Source: Nipponacmea schrenckii (taxonomy: Eukaryota > Mollusca > Gastropoda > Lottiidae). From it: a stretch of DNA of 64,000 nucleotides. Location of the stretch: NCBI GenBank assembly GCA_030562195.1, contig JAUJPP010000003.1:18073398-18137397 (forward strand). Reading direction: 5' to 3'. This document shows, piece after piece, positions 47,556 through 59,300 of this stretch. How positions within the stretch are numbered: the stretch's first letter is position 1; each line of letters begins with the position of its first letter. The notes under the pieces were generated by a model, which did no database searches, was not told where the DNA came from, and saw nothing but the letters and a program-made list of their open reading frames with translations. A program made the position numbers and the translations under genes.

Positions 47556-48308
47556 AATGAAATATAAAGAACTGAATTCCCGTTTTCATGGTGATTAAAT
47601 ATGTTTAAAATTGAATGATTTCGGCCACTTTGATTTAAATGTATTCAAAATTCTACCTGGGGTAATGGGATTTCACTAGAAGGTAGTCTAGTGAACGCAG
47701 CATGTAAAACCATGCCTTAAATTTATTTTATGTCTTTATGGAGCACTCATAGATCATATAATATTATATGATATCTATGGGAGCACTTACATAATTTGCT
47801 CATATTATATCCAATGGAATAATTTTAGTAGAGTTTTAAGGGAAAATTTAAATTTTTGAAGCTAAAATCTTATTTATATATACTATATAAATTTCTGGGT
47901 CTCAAAAGATCACTTCACTTTAAAGGACAGAAATCGCACAAACGAACAGCAATAGGCAGAACGCAACTCATACAAAATATCATTTTGTAAATAATTGGCG
48001 AATTATAATAAAAAAATCAAATTTCGTTTTGTTTTTTCTGTATTATTTTCTGTTTTTGTGGGTTTTTTTAAATATATATATTTGACTAATAGAGTTACCA
48101 ACGCATAAACATACGAGATACCTGGAGCTGTAATTTTATCACGATGTGTTTCACATGATATTTTCACGATCCAAGAAGAGCATGTCTATAACAATAAACT
48201 TTTAACAAGGCTAGTCTTTCAAATACTCCAACCAGAATGCCAAGGTTTACAACGGCTTCAACAAACTATGGTTGATAATCAACATCTGTTTTGACAAGTT
48301 ATGCCACT
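47556..48308. other. Intergenic region past the ADAMTS stop
   Basis: AT-rich; must include the 3' UTR of the minus-strand ADAMTS gene. No exact AATAAA on the minus strand was identified close to the stop. A short inverted repeat, ATCATATAATATTATATGAT, lies near 47753. Confidence 0.4.
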
Positions 48309-48544
48309 TTATGAACGACGCCTATTTCTTCTTGTTCTTCTTGAACGGAATCTTCTTCGACGTTTGGACTGTCGTCTGGCTTTGGCAAATCTCCGCAATG
48401 CAGCGATCCTACTGTATGCGGCACCCGTCAGTCTACTACACGACTTGCAGCACATTTTCTTAAAACCACCAAATATACATTTTTTAGCATTTGCAGTTCT
48501 GCAGAAACTATATTTATCCTTTTCACAACGTGGTCGTCTGGGAG
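48309..48544 (-). CDS. ADAMTS last exon: PLAC domain and arginine-rich tail
   Basis: The exon encodes RCEKDKYSFC, AKKCIF and KKMCCKSC, the six-cysteine PLAC (protease and lacunin) pattern. About 41 residues follow before TAA, almost half of them Arg or Lys, ending RRTRRNRRRS. PLAC normally lies at or near the C-terminus, so a basic tail of this length is unusual. It could bind heparan sulfate or be cleaved by furin-like enzymes. Confidence 0.88.
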
Positions 48545-51500
48545 CTGTAATAAATCACAGGTATGTATAACAATAACTATCATATAAATAATCATTACAT
48601 TGGATGTAAGGTGTCTCTCTGGGTACCGCCTTGTGTATCTATTGTTTTGTAAGAGGTGATTATCCAACATTTTTCATGATCGTGTTGTATTACTAGAATG
48701 GGAAATCTCACATATGAGAGTATATTCCTGTCAGTGGTTAAGAGAAATCAACTTTTCCTGATAATGTACTTACGCATGCATTTGCCTTTATTGCAGAATT
48801 TAGTAGAGGATGGTGGGTTATTAGAACAAAGATGGTCGTCAGTTTCATCTTCCTCATTTCCACAATAAACTACTCTCTTCTCAATACCAGTTCCACACGT
48901 TTTGGAACACTAAGGATACATATAAAACTTCATTATGCTGGCCCACAATCTACCCATGTATTTTTAATAGAAAGGAATTTGTTCATGACGAACTTAGTCA
49001 TCTACATTAAATCATCTGCGTGACTGAAACCAAACTACTTTTTTAAACCGGAAACCCGTCTTCAATTGGTTTCACCAGTGTGCATCGTATGATTTAAAAT
49101 TTAAGAAATTACAAGAGGGACAGAAAAGTACCCGTTAGGAATTTTGAATTACATGCGATAATTTATTTCAGGTATTAAAACCGCTGCTTATCAAAAGTAC
49201 ATCTAATTTCACCTCTTGCCATTCGCCAACTGTCCATTCCATTGGGCATTCGCCAAGGAAGCATTTCTTAATGTCGTCGGGTTTTAATTCTTCATTACAA
49301 AGATAGTCATCATAGTCTTCTTCTTCAACACCACAGAAAACATCTCTATAACTCACACCTTCTTCACAGGATTGTGAACACTGCAACAGAAAAATATGTT
49401 AATAGCTTCATCACACACATTAATGCCCATTACAAACAGAATTTATGCAGCAGCTAAAATATCTGTCAATTTCAATCTCATTTGATTGTACATAATATAC
49501 TACATCTGTAAATACACCATAAGACACCACGCAACATTAGATGATTTCCGATAATTACCACAGATTAATAATGTTTCTGGCGTTATCAATGATAACTTAC
49601 ATCTGTCCAGTCTCCAGTTGACCACTCCAATGGACATTCAGCAAGAAAACAACCTCTAACACTGCCCGGTCTATAATTATCCACACACAGATGATCATCA
49701 AAATCTTCATTTTCTACTCCACAGTATACTGCCCTCGTCTCAACTCCACCACCACATGTCACAGAACACTGAAAAGTTGCAAAGTTGGTTTTATCATTCA
49801 TTTCATATGGATGATTTAGTGATAAGTAACATTCAACTCCACGATACATTATAAGCTAATCGCAATTAGTATTAGACTAAAGTCACACATTCATTCTCTC
49901 GTGTAGATCTTTCCTATATTTAAATCCAAATTTTTTGTTTCTTATTTCTATAATTTAAACCGCCTTTGAACGTCGCTATACATACAATTATAATGTCATG
50001 ATCGTTGAAATTGACGATTATGAATCAACTGCGTGTCCTATGTCGTCTTTACCTCTTGCCATTCACCAACTGTCCATTCCAAGGGACAGTCACCAAGAAA
50101 ACATGGTTTAGTGTCGCTGGGTTTAAATTCCTCAACACAGCGATAATCGTCATAATCTTCTTCCTCAACTCCACAGAAGACATTCCTGTATCGTAAACCT
50201 TCCCCACATGACTGAGAACACTGAAATAACGATTTCCAATAAGTATTACCCTCGTAATGATGCTTTAAATAATAGTAGCCAGAAAGTTTACCGAACTAAA
50301 GTTATCATTCCAACAACAACAACAATGCGCTCAATTCATCCACTCCAGTAACGAATCTTATGCAATACTTACATCTGTCCAGTCTTCAGTAGACCACTCT
50401 AATGGACATTCAGCGAGAAAACAATCGCTGACATCACCAGGCTTATCATTTCCAATGCACAGATGATCATCAAAATCACCCTCTTCTCCACAATACACTG
50501 CTCTGGTCTCAACACCTTCGCCACATGTCTTCGAACACTAACATTTATCAAAAAAAATTACATTGTAATGGGATTTGACACAAAATTTTCCAATTTCCGA
50601 AAATGTTTCTGTTGCGTAATTTATGAAGCTTATCGCGGCTATAGCGACAATTAAATAGTGCCATAGGGAACGCCTGGATGTTCCAAAAATAGCAAACCCT
50701 GTTTACTCATTAAAAAAAGGCTAGATAATACGTGGATGTTGTTGGTTCTCTAAATCTTATTTTTGCCGAATCAAAAAAATATTTACGAAATAAGTTTTAA
50801 CCTACCAGGGACCACTCACCAACTGACCATTCCCGGGGACATTCGTGCCTATAACAATCTCTAACTGAATCTGGTGCGTCCTGCTCTAAACACAGGAGAT
50901 CATCAGATGGGTCATCTTTCTCACCACAGTAAACATTCCTGGTTTCTTCACCGTCTCCACACGTCACAGAACACTTGAATAAAGGGATTTTGTAAACATA
51001 TGTTTACTGGTAAATAATTGAAACAGTTTATTAAAATTATTTAAATTTCTATATCTAGATCTATGTACATTTTTTGTACCATTCACACTGTTCGATTCAA
51101 TTAATAAGAAACTCACCTCTGACCATTGTCCGATTGACCAATCCAAAGGACATTCTGTTTGAACACATTCTTGTGTATCTGGTGGAGGATCGTCAAAGCA
51201 ACCAGCAGAGTTACTGTTCTTGGCTCCACAATATACACCACGTGTTTGTGTTCCTGTGCCGCATGTAACACTGCACTATAATCGAAAAGGAAGCTTGTAT
51301 ATGAGCAAACAAACACATGAGTATTACCATGTACCTGTTAAGCAGAACTGAGCCAGTCCCGACGGTCTGTCATAAATGAGAGATTTACAAAATCTAGTTT
51401 TATGACAGCGGAAGGGGTGTAACTCGAAATGTACTTAATAGTTTAGTCATTCGTTTTGGCGTGCAAACCAGGAAAGGACGCTTTTGTATAGTTTGGCTTT

Positions 51501-53300
51501 CATCGTTATTATGCATATAAAAGTATGACTTTACGAGTAAAATCTAAAATACATGTACACACTATATGTCAATTTTCAATATTAATCTATTTATAGCATG
51601 TTGATCACGTAGAAAAATTAAATTAAAAACCAAACCTTTCCCCACTCTCCTACAGACCATTGTTCAGAACATTGTTGAATATTACACGGTCTACTTTCAT
51701 TTGGAGCTGGTATTTTGGAGCATTGGCTCTTATCCACCACTTCGTAAGTACCATCTTCAAGGTGTTGTTCACAAGCATAGAGTTCAGTTTGCTGACCCGA
51801 TTCACCACACGTTGCCGAACATTCACTCCATTCATCTAACATCACCCAGTTAAAACTGAAAGTACTGCAAACTTGAATATAATTCAAAGCATAATGCACG
51901 TAATTAATAGAATATTTTCAGAAAAAGATAAAAAATTGTTACGTTTTTAGGTTCGAATGTAGATTCATAAATAAAGTCAAAACCAAGTACAGTCGTCGAT
52001 GCACTACACAGTATCATTACATAAAAGGTTGATGGATGACAAATATTTTATCATATACTTACACTAGTTGTGAACAATCTGGCCGATAACACATAGCAAC
52101 ATCAGCTCTTGGTTCATCTAAATAACTGCACATTTCATCATTAATACGCTTATCCGTGAATTTATCATGACAAGCATACAATATCTTCTGAGTTCCTGAA
52201 TTAAAAAAAAATAATCCAGAAGGTCAAAAACCAGCCCTTCTTTTAAACTTTCATCAGTATAATTCACTGTATATACACTAAGTCCAAACATTTTAACTGT
52301 CGAGTGCGTCTTCATAAAGTAGCAATACACCAATAATTTCACTTACCAGTTCCACAGGTTACAGAGCATTCGGACCATTCCTTGAACTTCCATTTATATT
52401 TGATTTTCTCTAACGTGTGGTCATTTTTATCTATTGTATACTGATAGGTGATAGACGATGGTTTCAGATACTTATCCGGATACATCTTTAAATATAAAAT
52501 TCCATAGAATAACAAAAGGGTCTTTATTCTTCTAAATCGGACCTAAGTTTCAAACAAATTCTTAAGGCCGTTTCTTTAAATATATAGGAAATTTGTTTTC
52601 TCTCTTATAAATGTAATCATTGGCACATATCTTGTGTCAGGTAAATGGCGTCTCGATTTACTTGTTGATAAGTCAATTCATGAGCAGTTTTACATGCCTC
52701 AAGCAAAACAAGAAACAAATCCCAAAACAATGTCTAAATGAAACTGAATTATTTCATACCATAACTTCAAGGTTTCTCTTAACCGGACCCTTCGTTGTTA
52801 ATATTTCTTGTGTTGGTCCATTAACATACTCAAAAATGGCACCATTGGCTATGAACGTTCTTGAACGAACTTTTTTCTTCTCGCCATTTAAATAAAAGAT
52901 CTGATATTCGGGATCTTTTAAAGCTTGACAAATAAGAAATATCTAATTAGCAAAGTTATAAACCTGGCCTCTCTTGTGTATTCTCTAGATCCCTACACCT
53001 GCCATAGGAAGCAGATAAAAAACCGAAATTGATTACCTATGACAATACTCTTACATACATTCTTCAGTTAGGGTATAAAATCTGTGAGATTTGAGGTAAA
53101 GTGTACCAATTAAATGTAAGCTTGTATCTTAAAATGAATGCAGGACATGTGGAAGTCTGTAGACTAGTACAAAGGTAGATCGTCACATCAATAATAACGG
53201 TGTTGCCATATAAATTACAACAGTCTTTAAAGCTTGGATCTATAACGAAGCACTTTTTATACGCCCACACATAAATGTGGGCTTATATTGTAGTCGCCCC

Positions 53301-53376
<76 letters not shown>

Positions 53377-56300
53377 CACAATTGTTGTGAACACGATAGA
53401 GACCACATTTCTTGATGGATTTTGACCAAATTTGGTGAGTGTGTTTGTTATAACCCAAGGAAGAAGCTTATTGAAAATCAGACAAATCGAAAAAATAAAT
53501 TGATGGGTTATTGCCCTTGTTCTTGAAAACACATTCATTTTGCGTTCAAAAATGTGTTGTGGACATGATAGAGAGATGGTTTCTGGATGGATTTTGACCA
53601 ATTTCGGTGTGTGTGTTTGTAATCATCCAAGGATGAAGCCTTCTGCCCGCCTGTCTGTCTGTCCGTCTGTCTGTCCTTCTGCCTGTCCACAATTGTTGTG
53701 AACACGATAGAGACCACATTTCTTGATGGATTTTAATGAAACTTGGAATGAGTCTTTGTAATGACCCAAGGATGAAGCCTATCGAAAATGAAACCAATCG
53801 AAAAATATTTACTATGAGTTATTGCCCTTGTCCTAAAATTCCTTGTGAACACGATAGGGAGCCGGGTTCTTGATGGAATTTGGAAACTGTGAGTGTTTAT
53901 ACAAGATGCCCTATTGAAAATCAGACTAATCAAAAAATATTTATTGAGTTATTGCCCTTGTTCTTTAAAACGTGTTCACTTTATCAGTCTCTGATTCTTT
54001 GTAGACTTGATAGAGATCTGGTTTCTTGATAGATTTTGACAAAGCATGATTTGAGCCTTTTGAATTACCCAAACAAGAAACCGATTGCAAATTTAGCTTA
54101 CCGAAAAATATTTACTTTGAGTTATTGACTTTGTCCAGAAATTTCTTGTGAATACGATAGGAAGTTGTGTTCTTGATGTGTTTTGATGAAAGTTGGTGTA
54201 TTTGTAACATCCTAAGGATGTATCCTATTGAAAGCCAGGCAAATAGAACATATCTAATAGAGTTATTGTTCTTTAAAACGTGTTAACACGTAAACGTGTT
54301 TACAAGTCAGAGAGGGCTGGTTTCTTCATGAAATTTGATGAAACTTAGTATGAGCCTTTGATAAGCCACACAAAGAATATTCTTGTCCACCGCCCGAATA
54401 ACTAAGGCTGCCAATGGTGGGCGTATTACGATGTGCCATCGCTATTTTAGCCTTATGGTCGATATATTGGAAATGTAAATGTTAAATACAAGTATGCACT
54501 TGGAATACCAGCTTCAGGTGCGTGCCAGTTTATTTCTGTCCTTTTGTCACCAGATTTAGAATGTATTACCTAAAAAATGGGGTGACCTTTTATTTTTAGA
54601 AACTTCAACATGTGTTGCTCCATTTGGTACAAAAATAACTTGCTCGTACTCCTCGCCAGCTGTTGGGGTTTTATTGAAGGAACCCGAGACTGATTTACAC
54701 TGACTTCCATCACCACCACAAACACCACATCGATCATTTGATTTAGTTGAGTTGACTATACTATCACAACCTACGATCTGAAAGTAAAAGGCGAGTTAGT
54801 GACAGGGATAGAATGTTTACGTCTCGTTTCACTATGCTTTATATGTATGACTTGTAAGGAAAATTGCATATTTCACTGGGCAAGCAATGGATACCTACCA
54901 TACATTTACCATGAACACAGATGTCGTCGGTGTCACTATAGGTACATGGTGTGCCATCTTCGACATCTATATCTATGGTCAATATTTCTCGTGATTGTTC
55001 TGATATACAAGTGCTTTTACAGTATTCTTTGGCTGAAAAAAAAACATAATAAATTATTGTTAAGGAGTACCTTTTTTTCCATCCCCTCTTATATGCTTCT
55101 TCATACATACATTAACTTACGTCTATCTGTATAGTAAGGTTGCCAGTTGTGCTCCCCAGGTCGTATGTTCATATCATTCCACACTGAACATTGTAAAGCT
55201 CGATCATCAACGTAATTGGTACATTTCTGTAAAATAAATCAACGTTGAGGTTGAAGAAATTAGAAAAGCGAGACCAATCACAAGGAATTTACAGATGAAG
55301 AAAATGATGTGTTGGACAACCATATTAAATTCAAAAGAATTTTCATCATTTATCATGAAATTGATACTTTTGTACATTTTTGCACTGAAACAGTAATAAT
55401 TATCATAAATCGCCTGTAGAGTTCCCAAACCTAAACACTGAAGTACAATGCTACAAACGGTTATTTAAGTGCCAGGTGGATATTGTATATCGTGTGGTTA
55501 AACAAGGATTGCTTGTTGTTCATGAATGTCTAATGCCACCAATTCCATTCAGTTGTGCTCTCTGCATACAGAGGTCCATGCAAACATCTTTTGGTGAAGC
55601 TATTGGCGAGAGTGGCGACGCCAGTCGAGGTATTATCGGGGGTTAAACAAACTTGCTTTTATCCCCGATCGTAACCCTTCTATATAGACATATTTAGACT
55701 ACAGATATATCAATAAATAAATTTACATTGTTCGTTCATTTAAAATATAATTGCACTAGAAAAACGTTACTTCGGGTAAAGGTCGTCTGTTGGCTGTCGT
55801 CTAGTCACCAACTTCCCCTTGAGTAACGACATATGGTACATTGCCAAGCCAGTAGTGGTTGCTATCAACAACATGGTTTTCATTATCAAATTAAATATTA
55901 TTTACACCATGCAAAGACTAACAAATGTTTTGATCCCGATATTCCGGCAAAACAGCTACTTTCTTTAAACGTGAATGACGTAATGTCACAATTCCATGAC
56001 TCAAAAGATCGTACGAGGGAACTTCCGACGTTCATTGACCTTTTCAGTACACATTTCGTCAGCATGTTCGGAATAGCACCTTGCAAGTGAAACATGAATG
56101 GAAAAAACATGCACCAAACGTATTGAAGATAAATGGCAAGAAAACTTGTCAAACAAATTAAATAAACGATTGGTTTCCATGGAAGGGACGATAATGGTCT
56201 TACCCGTCATGTTCGTAAGATCAAATCAACAGACTGAAAATGACTTGTCGGAGTGTCGGAGATGTCGGAGCATGTCGGAGAAACAAAGACACCGTTGCAT

Positions 56301-59300
56301 ACTCATTTTCTCAGATAAGGACAATATATTGTCTAAAGGTTTGTGAACAAATTTTTGTGTGTGAAATTTAGATATTACGGACGGACAGGGGCGACGACAA
56401 TATAAGTCAACATGTGGGCGTATAAAAAAGAATAATAGAGGCAGAACCAATCAGTTTACAAAGATAAGCAACATGGCCACAGAACCTGTCTATAAACGCC
56501 TATTCTGCAACCTCCTGTATATATCTTAGTTTAAGGTCCAGTCCCATTGCCAATCACGCATAAATCACACATAAAATTGGTTTGTGCGTGATTGTTCGTG
56601 GAGAAATTTGTCATTTTTGGGGGTTGTGCGTGGTCAGAATCACCGATGAATCGCGTAAAAAGTGCGCATGCATCACTTACAATCGCTGACAAAGAACGAA
56701 TATTCCACGCACAACAGCGCACAAGCCCAATGGATCACGCATGAACAATTATTTATAATTTTTTGTAAGTGATTATAAGTTGAACATACGTGGATTGTGC
56801 GTGTTTTGTAAGTGATATGTGCGTGTTCTGTAAGTGATTCGTCAGTGATGTGCGTGCTAGGAGCTAATTTCTGACGCACAAGCACTGACGGAACACTGAC
56901 AGAACACGCACCTTCCACGTCCAATCTACGTACAAAATGCCGTATAATCGCACACGTTGTGCGTGGAAAAAATTTTGAACCGTTCAAAACCGGCGATCGC
57001 GCACAAACCCATCTCCACGTACAATTACTGACAAAAACTGATGCTCCACGTGTGAAACACGCATGATTTACGCACATCACTGACGAATCACGCACAAAGA
57101 AAATTTTATGCGCAGTTCATGCAATTCATTCGTGCAGTGGGACTTGGCCTTTAGGTTTTGATCGCATGTAGACTGTAATTATAAAAACACCTGTGTATAA
57201 CTAGTTACAGATGAAATATAACGAGTAAAAATGATAAATATTGTCACGAGTTTGTTTACATTATGAATATGTCTGATGTCATTTTTTGTCGAGTGATTAT
57301 GCTGAATAGTCTAGTTCTAAATCGTGACAGAATATTGGATAAATAATTGTTTTCTCTCATAACAATGGACCAGAAACATTGTTTATGTGTATAAAATATT
57401 ACATGAGTTTAGCGGCTGATAATTTCTAGATTATTTTTGAGTGTCGGAAATTGAATTTTGTTATTTTCAATATGAAGAATAACAGTAAAACTGAATGTTT
57501 GCTAAAATCCATTCAGTGCTTATTTGAATCTTCGTGTAATCAAGACTATAACTTTGCTCTGGAGATAAAATTCAAATGCAGAAATTATATTCCGAATAAA
57601 CTGATGGTGTATTCCATATACGCAATAAAATCTAACAAAATGGTTCAATGAAACTTTGAATCTGATTTAATTTCACTTCCGATCAAAGAGGTCACAGTTG
57701 TTGATTTGTTCAGAATCAAGCCATCTTCAATTTCAATAGAAGCAGATAAATAGACTTACTTCTGATTTACAAACATCCGTGATACTTTTTTCACCGTCAC
57801 ACTCTTTACCCCCATAGGCTGGACTGCAAAATACACATTCCTACTTAACGTATAGTATAATTTTGTATAATTCATAATTAACTATATTTAACAAGATCTG
57901 AACCCACGCAAAGCTCAAATGCAATAAATATTAATTGGGATTGTCGTTCTGTAATATTCCTAAATGATCCAATCTTTTGAATCGGATAAAACCTCGATTT
58001 TTTCCATCAAATTTTACTATGATCCCTTTTCTTTAAACAAAATAGAATAACAAATTGTTGGTATCTGGAATTTGTGATCAGTTCAGTGGATAATCTGTTT
58101 TGATTTTAGGGGACAAACAATTGAAATGTTAGTTGGTTTCACCTTGGATTGTCACAGTCTCGTGTTCTGTATCTCAGTCCAGTACCACAATCAGATGTAC
58201 ACTTGGTCCAAGGTGACCAATCTGCCCAATTACCGTCCCGTGGACTGAGATTACCAATGTAGATACATCTGGAATTTACACAACTCTGGAAATAAAATTA
58301 GAAAATCTGAATAATACATCATTTAACATAACTGTTAACGGCAACACTTTGTGAACGTATCTACGTGTACATCATGTACACTGCCTACCTAATTGAACTG
58401 GGTCTAATGTCTTCAGGTTTGTGAGATGCAGCCCAGTGCTATTAGGAACAGAATAACGTAGGACTCAAGTTCTCAATTGACATTTTAAAATCTTACCAAC
58501 CTTATCCACACCACACGGTGTTCCATCTAACGATGGTCCTCTTTTAGTTCTGCATAAATTAGGAGTTCTTCGTTTACTGCACCATAACATAGCACAAGGA
58601 TCCGGATAAAACTATAACAAAAATCAATTGATTACATTACGTTTGTTGTACATACATATCACAAGATGAAATGAAATGATGTTACTGTGAAATAGGGAGG
58701 AGTTTAAATGATATGAAAATGAACTGATTTTTAGTTTATAAAAATTAAGGCTGATAATAAATATTATAATAAATGAAATGATTAGTATAGAAATGAGAGA
58801 TATATGTACATGTAGTACAGAAAAATAGGTTATTACACTAAGTAGGGTAAGAGTTATATAAAGATTATCTATGAAATAGGATAATATAGACAGGGAATAA
58901 TAAAATGGAACTAGAACTCGTGAACGCTAATTAAGAACGTAGGTATTCTGAGAGGTGGAGGAATTGTGGGATGCCTGAAAAAAGATGAAAGTGAAGATCA
59001 AAATGAGAGACCGTTAGTTTGTATACCAAAATGAAAAGATACAGACGGTGCTTACTGCATGACAAACACTAAATTCTTCACCAAATTCAAGTCGGCATTG
59101 ATGTTCCAGACTCCAACCTTTACCTGGCAACTCTGGCACCTCCGGTAGATTTGGTAGTATATATGGATCATCATTTAAACAATACAAGTAGCTGTAAAAT
59201 AAGTACAAAATGACAGATTGATCTAAACGCATGACTTGTAACCACCAACACTGTGTGCAGAAGCCCCATCTGTCAATATATTGGTTAAAGAACAACATGG

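Noticed and set aside
48301..48570. Plus-strand open frame of 89 codons
   Set aside because: Antisense shadow of the Arg-rich tail and PLAC exon of the ADAMTS gene; no motif of its own.
53240..53458. Minus-strand open frame encoding repeated DRQT units
   Set aside because: Pure translation of the CTGT microsatellite inside a transposable element.
54577..54590. GTCACC as donor of the ADAMTS spacer exon
   Set aside because: Leaves phase 2, incompatible with the next exon; GTAATA at 54569 keeps frame and completes the spacer motif.
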